DNA of 43,296 bases from Lingula anatina. Its lineage: Eukaryota > Brachiopoda > Lingulata > Lingulida > Lingulidae. The notes beneath the pieces were generated by a model. That model searched no databases, was not told the origin of the DNA, and saw nothing but the letters and a program-made list of their open reading frames with translations. The stretch spans positions 1-43,296 of the forward strand of contig NW_019776105.1 in the NCBI RefSeq assembly GCF_001039355.2. Direction: 5' to 3'. The position numbers and the translations under genes were made by a program. This document shows positions 22,145 through 34,600 of this stretch, piece after piece. Positions within the stretch are counted from its first letter, which is position 1. Each line of letters begins with the position of its first letter.

Positions 22145-22556
22145 TGTTTTTGTTGAAATTTCTATTCCTGTATTTTTTTTTTCTTTTGCAAAATGATGTT
22201 TGAACTGAATACTGGCTGGAAGATTGTGAAATGACATAGAACTTATTCAGCAATTATAGCTGTATTACTTTCCCTGCTTTTCCTAGGTGTCCTGTTTTTT
22301 TTTTCTTTTTTTAACTGCGGACTGAATCACACAAGAATGTAATTTGTGGATCCTTCAGAGTGCCATTTCATCATCCACTAGAATTTTTGTAAGCATAAGT
22401 CAATTTTACTATTATTTGAGATTACTTACAACTCACAAAGTCCAGTAATCACAGGTTGTGAAATATTGAAGCTTTGGCTCGTAAGGTTCTGGAGAGGATG
22501 TAGTGCTAGAACTCATTGGGGCACCTCATTCAAAGCATGATGAACTAAGGCTTCTC

Positions 22557-22757
22557 CTAGTGTATGATTATACTCCTTGATGAGTGTAGGATTATACTCC
22601 TTGATGCGTATAGGATTATACTCCTTGATGCGTGTAGGATTATACTCCTTGATGCGTGTAGGATTATACTCCTTGATGCGTGTAGGATTATACTCCTTGA
22701 TGCGTATAGGATTATACTCCTTGATGCGTGTAGGATTATACTCCTTGATGAGTGTGT
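22557..22757. repeat. 24-bp minisatellite, eight copies
   Basis: Units TAGGATTATACTCCTTGATG plus CGTG, with a few CGTA or AGTG variants; open in several frames only because the unit is a multiple of three. Confidence 0.92.
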
Positions 22758-23947
22758 AATATTTAAAGATGGTCTGTTTAGTTACATTGACACTTAGAGT
22801 GTGGTGTTCCCTGTGTAGCCAAACACCTTTGTTAATGGGAGTATGTTTTGACTGTGAGATCTCAACCTTTAAGAAAAATCTTGCTCTACATTTGTGCATT
22901 TGTTCTTCTAGTTTCCATGTGGCAAAAATGACCATGCTTCCTTTAGGACAAAGACTGCAAGATACATGCTCAACATATTTATATGGGTGAAAGCTGTTTC
23001 ATGTAGAACTAGATCAAAATACGAACATGGGGAACATTTTGGAGGTACTGAAGGTCCAAAAGGACCTGAACTACAAGATATCTGCAGGTTCTCCTAGTTT
23101 TGTGCAGATCCATAAGTTATTGTTTATCTAGGGGTCAATTTTATATATTGTATTTTGACATAAACCTTGTCCAGAGGAGCTGCATTATCAAGAATGGTGC
23201 CGGTCCTGTGGCTTTTCAAACAGTCATGACAGCTTTGACCAGTGGTTTTACTGTCTGCAAAATGTACTCGACTTCTTCCTCTTTTAGTACCAAAGTTCTG
23301 TTAAAAAGCACAGAAACTTTGTTATTATATACTATTGTCATATCAGGCAACATTTTTCTGAAAACTTAGCTTAACATTTTAAGTTATTAGTGGATACAAG
23401 GTACTTCCTTGTTTTGATATATCTTCAAATTCTAGCTGTCACTGACTGATCTTTAACAATGGCCACATCTTCTTTATATCAAATAGTCTCCTGCTTGTGT
23501 GCAGTCACTTAGTTTATAACATGTTTCATAATAATACCGTAACTGTATGTTAAGATGGAAATTCCTTAAAGAGTGCATGTATTTTAACCTTTCAAAGAAT
23601 ATCTTGTTGGTAAGATGTGATATGAACAATGTACATACCTATTTTGCAATGCAACATTTTAAACCTATTCTGTATGAAACTACTGAATATACTTAATACA
23701 CTTGAAATGCTATGTACCTTATTTTTTAATTGTATAAAATATGCACTTTTTATTTATTTATATTTTGGTATAACGTACTATCAATAGTCACTGTAACACA
23801 GCTTAACCTGCTGGCCCTAGCTACACACGTTTACAGTGCTTATCTCATAAGTATTTATGAGGAAAAGGATCCTGTGACATGCGTAAACATTAATTGAAAT
23901 GTGAATCTGTTATAATATAGCTTGCCTCTTTAAAAGATATTATTGAT

Positions 23948-23953
23948 AATAAA
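23948..23953 (+). terminator. Candidate polyadenylation signal AATAAA
   Basis: AATAAA in GATAATAAAGACAG, downstream of the ligase stop codon; the repeat block begins shortly after it. Confidence 0.4.
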
Positions 23954-23979
23954 GACAGTTTTCATCAGAAGAATTTAAT

Positions 23980-24500
23980 ATCCACCACCATTCACCTTCA
24001 GCAGTACCATCCTTCATCTCCTGAACCACCTTTCATCTTTGACAGTACGCCCTTTTATCTTTGGCTATACCACCCTTCACCTTCGGCAGTACCACCCTTT
24101 ATCTTTGGCTATACCACCCTTCACCTTCGGCAGTACCACCCTTTATCTTTGGCTATACCACCCTTCACCTTCGGCAGTACCACCCTTTATATTTGGCAGA
24201 ACAACCTTTTATCTTCAACAGTACAACCTTCATTTTCTCCTGTACCACCCTTCATCTTCAGCAGTACTAGCTTTCATCTGATTGTCTGTTCCGACCGTTC
24301 TCTTTGCCAGAACAACCCTCATCTTCTGTACTTCCCTTCATCCTGGGCAGTGCCACCCTTCATCTTTGGCAGTATTACCCTGTATCCTGGGCAGTACCAC
24401 CCTTCATCTTTGGCAGAACCACCCTTCATCTGATCAACTGTACAATCCTTCCTGTGGTCGGCTGTACCACCTTCCATCTTCTCCTGTACCACACTTCACA
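23980..24500. repeat. Imperfect 22/44-bp tandem repeat block
   Basis: Units of the form GGCAGTACCACCCTTCATCTT alternate with GGCTATACCACCCTTCACCTT. The 44-bp double unit is clean at 24060-24190 and decays to the right. Overlapping open frames in all phases are repeat by-products. Confidence 0.88.
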
Positions 24501-25370
24501 TTGATCAAGTATCACACTATTTTTTATGCTGATTGCTGATTGTGTGGTTGAATATCTTAAGATGTCCTCTTTCTTAGATACTGTATTCAAGGTGTGAATT
24601 CACCATCTTAGATACTGTATTCAAGGTGTGAATTCACCATCCACTTGATTCAAAACCATAGATGATGGATCTTAAAGATACAAACTGTTCATTATTTATA
24701 GCCTCTAAGTTGAATTTGTTTATCATCCAATCTAGAAACCATTCATAAAAACTTTTTTCATAGAACACTAGATACTGCTAAATCTGATATGATATGCAAT
24801 TGAACATAAAAAATGTACGTGTGCATGCAGGTCCAAAGCCAGGTTGAATAGTGATGAGACAAATTTGTCTTTTGCTGGTACACCATTTTGCATGTTAGAA
24901 TGGAATGCCCCATCCGTTTCTTAGGGCTAGCCTCATCAGTTAAATTTTATCTGGTAAAATTTAAGATTTGTCCCTCTCAAATTGAGCTGCAGGTACAATT
25001 CAGAAGTGATGTTTACATGTATAAGCATATTTTTGATTAGTTCTGAATCTTCTCTCTCAAACCCCTCTTTTGTTTGTTCGGTAAGCAAATTTTCAGTTGG
25101 GAGGCTTACGGTGAAGAAAAATGAAAAGGAAGGGGGATATCCCCCCTCCCCCCTTTCTTCTTGAGCAAAAGGGATTAAAAGTGGTATGAAAAAGGGGAGG
25201 GGCTGAGTCAGTAATGTTTATCTTTTGACTGACCAGTCAATGAAAATTACTTAAAGTAAACTGTGTCTCTCATATGTTAAATAGTGCTTTTGTATGGAAA
25301 TCATATTATAAATACAACTATTTCTTAAATAAAAAAAAAATAAACTTTTGTATCATTGCAACTGTAGTTC
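24501..25370. other. Intergenic non-coding stretch
   Basis: Nothing coding recognised. Holds a 36-bp direct duplication (CTTAGATACTGTATTCAAGG twice, about 24573-24640) and pyrimidine-rich runs near 25135-25160. Confidence 0.5.
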
Positions 25371-25477
25371 TGGTTGCGTGGCGGTTGAGACCCGTTGTGT
25401 TAGGTGAGAAACAGAAGTCATTTCCGCATTGTCATGCGTCATTTTACTTCCGGTAGCTGTGTCGACTGTAAGGAGGG
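25371..25477 (+). promoter_or_regulatory. Candidate promoter and non-coding first exon of the myosin IX gene
   Basis: A locally CpG-richer stretch (GGTTGCGTGGCGGTTGAGAC) contains ACTTCCGG (ETS motif) at 25446-25453 and ends in GGAGGG followed by a strong GTAAGT donor at 25478. It is the best first-exon candidate upstream of the myosin coding start; it would make a first intron of about 6 kb. Confidence 0.4.
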
Positions 25478-26508
25478 GTAAGTCATATTATTTATTAACA
25501 TGATATTTGGCTTTTTCATTGAGGTTTAAAGCTAAGAATAGAGGTACGTATTGCTTAAGCTAGCCTTACGATACCTAGTATCCCCTCTTAACTGAATATG
25601 TCCTCTGTAAAGATTCCCGTGCCATTTAACGCATCGGGAGTCTGCTAATAAATAAACAAACTTCAAGTAAATTGTAAAGTAAGGTGTTACTCGGATACAC
25701 TTGTTGCATCGAAAGTTTTTTTGAATGAAGAAGAATAAGACCTGAGTCGGGTGCATTGCAGAGATGGTCAATTTATGTAACAGTTTCCCCGTACACACAC
25801 ATGCTGTAGGTTTTCTCTCAGGTATGCGGGGTATGTCTAACTACCGTGTATGCAGGCAGCTCTAGTGTGACCTAGATAAATGGAAGTTACGCTATGTAAT
25901 GGGGAAGTTATCAGGTGGAACTCGTGTTTTTCATTTTCCCTTCACATATCCTGTATGGACTTGATATAGTTATTAAGATACTGAAGTAATTTTGTGTACT
26001 AGAAATCAGTTGTCCCTGTGATTTGCAGTTAGGTGTGATGGACTGATCCCCCACAAACCTCCCACATAAATAGACATGGATTTAACACTCCTTTTTTACA
26101 TTTTCTAAAATGCATGATGTGTGCTTACATGTGGAAGATATAGTTGCACATAACTGTAAAATGCTGGTCAGCTAAGGCAGCTTCCTTGATACCAGTGCTG
26201 TCACATCTAAAATACTTACCTCTCACCTGAAGATACACTGTTAAAATGTCAACCAGTTTAACTGCCAGCTGTCCTGTAAATAATGTAAAGTTCTACTGGA
26301 CAACCAGTTATGCATCCATGAAATCATACACCTGACTGTTTAAGACTGCCATTCACTTCCAAATGCAGAAAATATGTCAAATCACGTTTTTTAATTGCCA
26401 AGAAACAAACTGCTACAAAGGACCATGTTCAATGGAAGTTTCTTGGTCAATGTTTTAGTGCATGAGTTTTCTTTTCTGGGCAGGAAACAATGCGACATGA
26501 GTTTTTTT

Positions 26509-26509
26509 A

Positions 26510-26564
<55 letters not shown>

Positions 26565-26572
26565 TGTGTGTA
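26509..26572. repeat. (GT)n microsatellite
   Basis: About 30 GT units with a few interruptions. Confidence 0.95.
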
Positions 26573-27646
26573 TATAAAATTTGAAATTAAGCAATTTTAT
26601 AATTGTAATTTTATAATTATAATTAATAATTGTTTAAAGTCTAAAGTCCATTAAAAATGAACAAAATTTATTAAGTAATAATTTAATAAATGTAAATGCA
26701 ATATTGATAAGAGTAAAATGAATTGAATAAATGTGTAAGATATTAAAATAATAAATGTAAATTGCAATGTTACTAATAAGGATCCATTTAAAATCCAGTC
26801 AATTCAGCTATACATTTGCAGAACGAGAAAAAATGTTTAAAGTGTATAAAGAATTGTATATTTACAAATATATGAAAAAAAAAGAACATTTCCTCTCTGC
26901 CGCTGTTTTGTTTCTGTTAAATATATGAAATAAGATATGTAGCCATCAGTTCATAAATCCAATGGCATATCTTGTCTTGTTAGTTATTATCTTTATAGTA
27001 GGAATTAAGTTGTCCATAACCAAGAATTAATATCAGGTATCTATTTATAGCCTCCCTGTATATGGCCCTATAATTGAATGCACACATAATGTGATGCTGT
27101 AGATAAGGTAGTATGTAGGGTGCAGGTCTCTCTTGTGTTTACCATGCTAGTAGTTCTCTAGGTTGATGAGAGAGAAAAAAATTATACCATCATATCATTG
27201 TACCCCGAATTAACATTAAGGAAATGTGAAAGATGTTGGTTATTTCTGCTATGAGTATGAACTGTTTTTCTACTATTGAGATTCTTCACTACTGGATTGA
27301 AGTGTGTATTTAAAGGAGTGTTTTAAATTAAACCAGCTGCTATTGGAATTTTTTTTGTAAGTAGAATACCTGGAAGCCATAAATTAAGGTATGTTAGAAA
27401 GTGATGAATCCCATGCATTAGTAGCAGTTGCATCCTTCTTTTCTATAGCTTGACAACAATATGTAACCCACTATCTAAATGTTCTCAGGAAGAGACCCCT
27501 AATGGCAGCCCACTATTATTAAATTTGCAATAACAAAGCCAGATTACTCCATGTGATAAGGATGATGTCATCTGCTGTGGTTTATAACTCTACCTGTCTG
27601 GTGAAGTTAGACCAGGTTACTCCAGATGTATACCAGTGTTATAGAC

Positions 27647-27871
27647 CCCATTCCCATAGATTTTAGATCGATCTATCCCTGAGGGGAGTCTCACTAGATT
27701 ACTGTCAACTTAGCCGGCTTAAGCATCTGTCCCGCCTACTAAAAGCTGTAAGGGGGTAATTAACTATGGTGACCGCTCAGCTGACTGCAATTTAGCGTGA
27801 ACTCTCGGGGAGTTAGGTCGATCTAAATCTAAATCTCTGGATTGATCTAAATCTCTGGGAATGCACCCATA
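27647..27871. mobile_element. Possible small inverted-repeat element
   Basis: The left end CATTCCCATAGATTTTAGATCGA is mirrored at the right (reverse complement GCATTCCCAGAGATTTAGATC, with an extra repeated GATTTAGAT block), and CTGAGGGGAGT faces AACTCTCGGGGAGTT. ACCC on both flanks may be a target duplication. Ends are approximate. Confidence 0.4.
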
Positions 27872-28867
27872 GTGATGGTCTGTCCGTCTGGTCAACCATT
27901 TCCTGTATACCAGTGTTACAGTGATGATCTGTCTGTCTGGTCAACCATTACCTGTGGTCATTTCCTCACTGACCAATCACATGGGGTCATCCAGTGGCTT
28001 GGCTCCTACTGAAAGTACTTGAGGCTGATTTAAGTTGACCTTATGTATATACATAAGTGCATCATGTGAAAATATGTCATTAGAAATCTTACATTTGAGT
28101 TTTATATTAATTAAAAGAGAGAGACTTTATTTCTGTTATGGTAGTTTTTGACTTTAAGGGGAGAGGGATGCCAGACCTAAAGTGCTTTGTGTGGGAGGTC
28201 GCTCTGGTCTTAAAATATAACCACATTGTTGACTGAGTATGACTCAATGCAATTTTGTGTGCTCATAAACAGATATCTAGACTCCAACAAAGCAGGAAAT
28301 TGCAGAAGACAAATCACAATTTACACTCAATGGGCAATAAATGCCCAAAGACTTATTGGTAAAGAGCTCTCTGTCAAATCAAATTGCAATGATGCTGTAC
28401 CAAGAAAACAGGGTTGCAACATTTGCTAGGGAAGATATGCCAAAGGATGATGTCACTGCTTTTGTTTCTTGAAAACCCTTGATCAGATTGAAGTACAGTC
28501 CTGCTTTTGGAAGAATCTTTCTGCAGGCTGACCTGTCATTACCCGTTATTGTTTGCTGCTGTTCCTGTATACATATTTATGGCTGCTGTGAACAGAGATA
28601 GTTCATAAATTGCATCTGTGTTGGTGAAATGATAGAATTAATATTGATATAGGCTTACCAACTCTATATCAGCCATTTCTTAATTACTTGTGACTTTGCT
28701 TTGTCCTTGAATATTTCAACAATGACACAGATATAATGAAACAGTGCCATAGCCATCAACTTTCTTTGTTCAAAGAGATGATTTCATACAACAAAGAAAG
28801 AACATTAGGATGATATGTTTTTGCAGTGCAGGTAAGAACATCATTCAGAAGAGCAAGATAAAAGGGA

Positions 28868-29700
28868 GGTGGGGGCAGGGTTTGTCTGCAGTGAGTTCCT
28901 AGAGTATCCATCTGGTACATGTTAACCTGGGGGAGGGGGGTGCAGGGTTTGTCTGCAATAAGTTCCTAGAGTATCCATCTGGTCCATGNNNNNNNNNNNN
29001 NNNNNNNNNNNNNNNNNNNNNNNNNNNNNNNNNNNNNNNNNNNNNNNNNNNNNNNNNNNNNNNNNNNNNNNNNNNNNNNNNNNNNNNNNNNNNNNNNNNN
29101 NNNNNNNNNNNNNNNNNNNNNNNNNNNNNNNNNNNNNNNNNNNNNNNNNNNNNNNNNNNNNNNNNNNNNNNNNNNNNNNNNNNNNNNNNNNNNNNNNNNN
29201 NNNNNNNNNNNNNNNNNNNNNNNNNNNNNNNNNNNNNNNNNNNNNNNNNNNNNNNNNNNNNNNNNNNNNNNNNNNNNNNNNNNNNNNNNNNNNNNNNNNN
29301 NNNNNNNNNNNNNNNNNNNNNNNNNNNNNNNNNNNNNNNNNNNNNNNNNNNNNNNNNNNNNNNNNNNNNNNNNNNNNNNNNNNNNNNNNNNNNNNNNNNN
29401 NNNNNNNNNNNNNNNNNNNNNNNNNNNNNNNNNNNNNNNNNNNNNNNNNNNNNNNNNNNNNNNNNNNNNNNNNNNNNNNNNNNNNNNNNNNNNNNNNNNN
29501 NNNNNNNNNNNNNNNNNNNNNNNNNNNNNNNNNNNNNNNNNNNNNNNNNNNNNNNNNNNNNNNNAAGGGGGGGGACGGAGGGTTTGTCTGCAATAAGTTC
29601 CTGAAGTATCCATCTGGTACATGTTAACCTCAGGTGGGGGGGGGGGGGGATATTTGTATGCAATGAGTTCCTTGAGTATCCATCTGGTCCATGTTAACCT
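28868..29700. repeat. G-rich tandem repeat of about 60-70 bp with assembly gap
   Basis: Units with GGGTTTGTCTGCAATAAGTT and CTAGAGTATCCATCTGGTAC and a poly-G stretch lie on both sides of 576 undetermined bases (28989-29564). The gap is best explained by collapse of this array in assembly. Open frames across the N run are meaningless. Confidence 0.88.
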
Positions 29701-31497
29701 AATGTAATGCCCCAGGTGGAGAGTACAACTGGTACACAGAGCTTCATATTGCCCTCCTGCAAACCAGATTTCCCTTTGATAGATTGATTCACAGAATTAA
29801 TTTCTAGGGATAACCTTGGCTATAAATACACTGTTAGATAAATGTTCCCGTGTCGGATACTAGGAATGTTTATTTGTCAGTCTTGGAAAGAGGTATATTG
29901 CTTAGAATGATGAAAGGGGAGAAAATCCTGCTCATGTCATTCGAAACATTCTTTTCGACAGCCACTGCTATAGTTTATGAGAGGCCTCTGGGGAAATATT
30001 TCTTTGGGTTCAAATTTCTTAAAGCATTCAGGGAATCATGCTTATTTTTTATACCAAGAATATACTGTTATTTTTTTCAGTCTCATGGTAAAAAGACATC
30101 CCTATAGTTTGGAGTTAACAGAAACTTTGAAGGTAGGCTGCATGGTTTTTAATTTAGTTCATAAGACAGATTAAATTTGTTCTGAATCTTTAATTTGGCT
30201 GCTGATATTTTGAATAGCAATTATGTTCCATTCCAGGACTATATGTTGCTTACTAGTACTAGTAGTATCATTATGCACATATTTCAAGAAAGAAGAATTT
30301 TCTTAATTACCTTTTATATACATCTCACCACAAAATAGCTTTTAAAAATTGTAATTTGGATGTTAAAAATAGTAACTAATATTGTTGAAACCATAATGCT
30401 TGATTTTAAAAATTGAAACGTAATTTGAGTATATTTGCTTTTTTGATAGTGAATGAATTTTTAAAAGGAAATTTAAATTGTTTTGTTAGTTCATAAATTG
30501 TTTAATGTGTTGATAATCTGTTTCTCTGGGTTCTCCCTCCTTGTGTCTATAGAATAGCTGAAAGCAACTTGGGGTCTTGCAGAGGTTTTCTGTTATCCTA
30601 AAGCTCACATTGCTCTGCCTGGGGGGAGATTTTGACAGGAAAATTAATGGACAAGAAGAATTTATAGATCTATAGACTATTGAACTGAGTCCACATCTCA
30701 ATGTACAGCAAGCTGCACAATGAGTTTCCAGGAGAAGAAATAGAGTGATTATAGGCACCCCACCATAATGGAAATCAATCAAGTGTAATGGATCAACAGG
30801 CTATCTGGAATTATTGCAGTTATATGCTTAATATATGAGTGTATTGTTTCTGTGGAATGCAATGTAAACCTATATCTCTGTTAAACATTATTTTTGGTTA
30901 TTTCCCAACCTTTGGGTAGCGTGCTAGTAACCATATGTTATAGGGCAATTTAGCAAGTTAACCTAATATCAACATGTGAGTAGGAATTTCTCAGAAACAG
31001 GAGCTCATATCCAGGGATTTGTCTGCTGTTGATCTTTTTTTATGGATGGTAAAGGAATCCTTCTGATCTGGTGCCAAATGTTGGCATGTACAGAAGCTTT
31101 ATAATATATCAACTAGGTAAAGGAGAGACAGTGTCAGAACTCTGAAACTCGGGATGATAGAGAACAAAGGACTTTTAAAATAATCACATTTCAGAATGAA
31201 ATTCTAACTAGATATTATCCATGGAAATAAACTGTCCAGTTCCTTTGCACCTAAACAAAATCTTTCTCTCCCACACACACTGTCAAATGGAATCTATATT
31301 CAACTGCAGCAGTACTTCACACAGAATTGTATAGTTATTAAATGTTATCTAGATCTACTCCAGGTATGACAGACAGGCCAAGATAAAGCTCAGGACTATT
31401 AAAGTCCACAGGTAAACATGAAACCCTTTCATCTTCATCAGTTCTATAATGAAGGCTTTTACATGAGTTTAACTCCAGTTCTGTTTCTGTGTTCTAG

Positions 31498-31659
31498 GGA
31501 TCCATGCCATACCATACCTCTCAATGGATTGGGATCAGACTATCTAGGAACCAGATATGGCTGAAGATGTAGTGCACTATATGAAGTCTCTCCATACCCA
31601 GTCCCCCACACCATGCACTCCCCTCCAGTTGATGTAGAGGAGGTAGCTGATTAGTAGTG
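31498..31659 (+). other. 5'UTR part of the first coding exon of myosin IX
   Basis: Follows acceptor GTTCTAG; an in-frame TGA at 31648-31650 closes the frame just before the chosen ATG at 31660. Confidence 0.55.
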
Positions 31660-34600
31660 ATGGATCTAATGTATCCCAGGCGTCCAGTGGCCTCGCCTCC
31701 TGACACACTTCAAGGCCGGAGACTGAGCCTGGAGACGTTTATGGTGCGCGTCCACATGGGGCCGCTAAGCCAGGAGACAGAATTCACCAGTGTGGAGGCT
31801 GAAAAGACAACACAGGCCCTGGAGGTGGTCAGGATTGCAGTGGCCAAGTTAGCTCTGGGAAAGGCAGAACATTTTGAGTTAGCTGAAGTCTTTGTCTCTG
31901 GTGGACAGTTGTGTAAAGAAAGGAGATTGTTACCTAATGAAACGCCAGTCAGGATCCAGTTGTTATGGCCGAGGCCGATGGCGGCTGCTGATATCCTGCC
32001 CTCGACACTGGACCCCCCCAGTCAGGTGACAGAGTACAGATTTTATCTACGGAAAAAAGGGGACAGAACTTCCAGTAGGACAGGGTCTTGGGTGGAATAT
32101 GCTGAACCCAACCCAGTGGATACTTTCCTCAGCTCATTTTTAAAACAGAGAAGTGGAAAGGATTATCCTGATTTGTGCAATCTCCCAGATTTGAATGAAG
32201 TGACACTAATGGAAAATTTGAAACTTAGATTTAGTAATGGAAACATATACACATATGTAGGATCCATTCTCATAGCTGTTAATCCTTTTAAATTCTTTCC
32301 TATTTACAATCCAAAATATGTGAACATGTACCAGAATCGAAGGTTGGGTGACTTACCTCCCCATATATTTGCCATAGCAGATGCTGCTTATCATACAATG
32401 TTACATGAGAAATCAGACCAGTGTATAGTGATCTCAGGGGAGAGTGGCAGTGGAAAGACAGAGAGTACAAACCTACTGCTGCATCATCTCACGGCACTCA
32501 GCCAGAAAGGCCTCCATGGGAGTGGAGTAGAGCAGACCATCCTTGGTGCTGGACCAGTACTGGAGGTAAATTATACGTAAGAGTGTGCATGTGTGTGTGT
32601 GTGCGTGCATGTGAGCGGGATGGAGCAGACCATCCTTGGTGCTGGACCAGTACTGGAGGTAAATTATACGTAAGAGTGTGTGTGTGTGCGTGCATGTGAG
32701 CGGGGTGGAGCAGACCGTCCTTGGTGCTGGACCAGTACTGGAGGTAATTCATACGTATGAGTGTGCATGTGTGTGTGCGTGCATGTATAGTGTAATCTTT
32801 GTACATTGTTTATTTCTGAAATATAAAATTAGCACTTTCATCAGAAATTAATTTAGTATGCTTGTCTATGCATGTGTTTTGAAGTATTCCCATTTTAAAA
32901 ATATATTTATTCTGGACTAGAATTTATTTCAAAGAATAATGTATTTTTCTGTTTCAGAAATTTACCAGGGAACTGAAAATATGCTGGCTAGGGCATTACT
33001 AAAACCAAGATTTTTTTGGGAAATAAGTTTCAAAATGTATTCATGCACAAAGTGATTTTTGATTAATTTTCACGTTGAAGAAGATAGATATTTCTTTCAG
33101 ATTGAAGCTCGGTCATGAACACATCTAGAATGATTTGAGGCACTGGAGTAAAGTGAAAAAAATTTGTCATTTGAAATATTAGCCTTTAAATGAATGAATA
33201 GGGCCATGTTGATGTGAGGTTTCATAATTTTTTATAGATAAATTGGCAGCACATTTTAGTGAACAAAGTCCTGGGTTTGTATACCATGTTGGTGTCTGTA
33301 AACTGAGTGATATCATGTCTGTACAGGTGCTGTACTTGGACCTCTCTGTAGATTATACTTCTTTATAGAGAAATAGAGAACATGTTNTGTGCGTGCATGT
33401 GAGCGGGATGGAGCAGACCATCCTTGGTGCTGGACCAGTACTGGAGGTAAATTATACGTAAGAGTGTGTGTGTGCGTGCATGTGAGCGGGGTGGAGCAGA
33501 CCGTCCTTGGTGCTGGACCAGTACTGGAGGTAATTCATACGTATAAGTGTGCATGTGTGTGTGCGTGCATGTATAGTGTAATCTTTGTACATTGTTTATT
33601 TCTGAAATATAAAATTAGCACTTTCATCAGAAATTAATTTAGTATGCTTGTCTATGCATGTGTTTTGAAGTATTCCCATTTTAAAAATATATTTATTTTG
33701 GACTAGAATTTATTTCAAAGAATAATGTATTTTTCTGTTTCAGAAATTTACCAGGGAACTGAAAATATGCTGGCTAGGGCATTACTAAAACCAAGATTTT
33801 TTGGGGAAATAAGTTTCAAAATGTATTCATGCACAAAGTGATATTTGATTAATTTTCACGTTGAAGAAGATAGATATTTCTTTCAGATTGAAGCTCGGTC
33901 ATGAACACATCTAGAATGATTTGAGGCACTGGAGTAAAGTGAAAAAAATTTGTCATTTGAAATATTAGCCTTTAAATGAATGAATAGGGCCATGTTGATG
34001 TGAGGTTTCATAATTTTTTATAGATACATTTGCAGCACATTTTAGTGAACAAAGTCCTGGGTTTGTATACCATGTTGGTGTCTGTAAACTGAGTCAAACC
34101 AACTTGCTTTTATGTTGTGTTGAGCTCTCTTTTCATCATGTTATGACAGTCAGTGTCACATGAGTCAAAGCACAAATATTGATATCAACTTTGAAGAAAG
34201 AAAGATGTGATCTTCTATCAATTTTTTTGTGGATTCTCATTGATCCTTCAAATCAGATATGAATCGTGTGGCAATGCTTATGTTATTCAGAATCGTTCAG
34301 TTTGAAAACAAAAATGCTGCACATGATGTTAAAGCTCCCCACAAACTTGATTGATCATCATTAGAAATTTACTTTTCTGTGTTAGCATGAGAAATGAGTT
34401 TTTGGGTAAAAAAATGGCTGATGTTATGAGGTAGACACACCTACCTCTCCAGTGTATTGTATATATTTGTACTGTTTGTGTAGGAGTTGTGGTCTGCAGG
34501 GCATGCTTGCCTTCTCTTATCACTCCTCACTTTTTGCAGTGAGCTGAATAATTTTTGTCCCTTCAGTTTATTTAAGTGATACCTGTTGCAGTTGTTTTTA

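Larger units (their letters stand above)
22145..23953 (+). other. 3'UTR of the RING ligase gene (probable)
   Basis: No coding exon follows the stop at 22144. The first good AATAAA on the plus strand that I noted is at 23948-23953, implying a 3'UTR of about 1.8 kb. Contains a 24-bp minisatellite at 22557-22757. The short open frames here lack support. Confidence 0.5.
25478..31497. other. Non-coding: probable first intron of the myosin IX gene
   Basis: No coding exon recognised on either strand. Contains a (GT)n run, a small inverted repeat at 27647-27871, and a G-rich tandem repeat with a 576-base gap. An acceptor GTTCTAG at 31491-31497 opens the next exon. Confidence 0.5.

Noticed and set aside
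22557-22757. CRISPR-like array (evenly spaced short repeats)
   Set aside because: The units are contiguous with no unique spacers and the genome is animal; it is a minisatellite. The same holds for the other arrays.
23980-24540. Several overlapping frames with PPF/STTL/YHPS repeats
   Set aside because: Three frames are open at once, as expected for a decayed 22/44-bp tandem repeat; no start context or family likeness.
28226-28429. 67-codon frame MLTEYDSMQFCVLINRYL...
   Set aside because: No family likeness, no clear splice partners; within what looks like intron DNA.
28899-29663. Open frames of over 200 codons across the N block
   Set aside because: They consist almost wholly of undetermined bases and repeat sequence.
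31657-31659. Start of the myosin frame at GTG 31657
   Set aside because: GTG is not an expected animal start; the ATG at 31660 directly follows and an in-frame stop lies at 31648.
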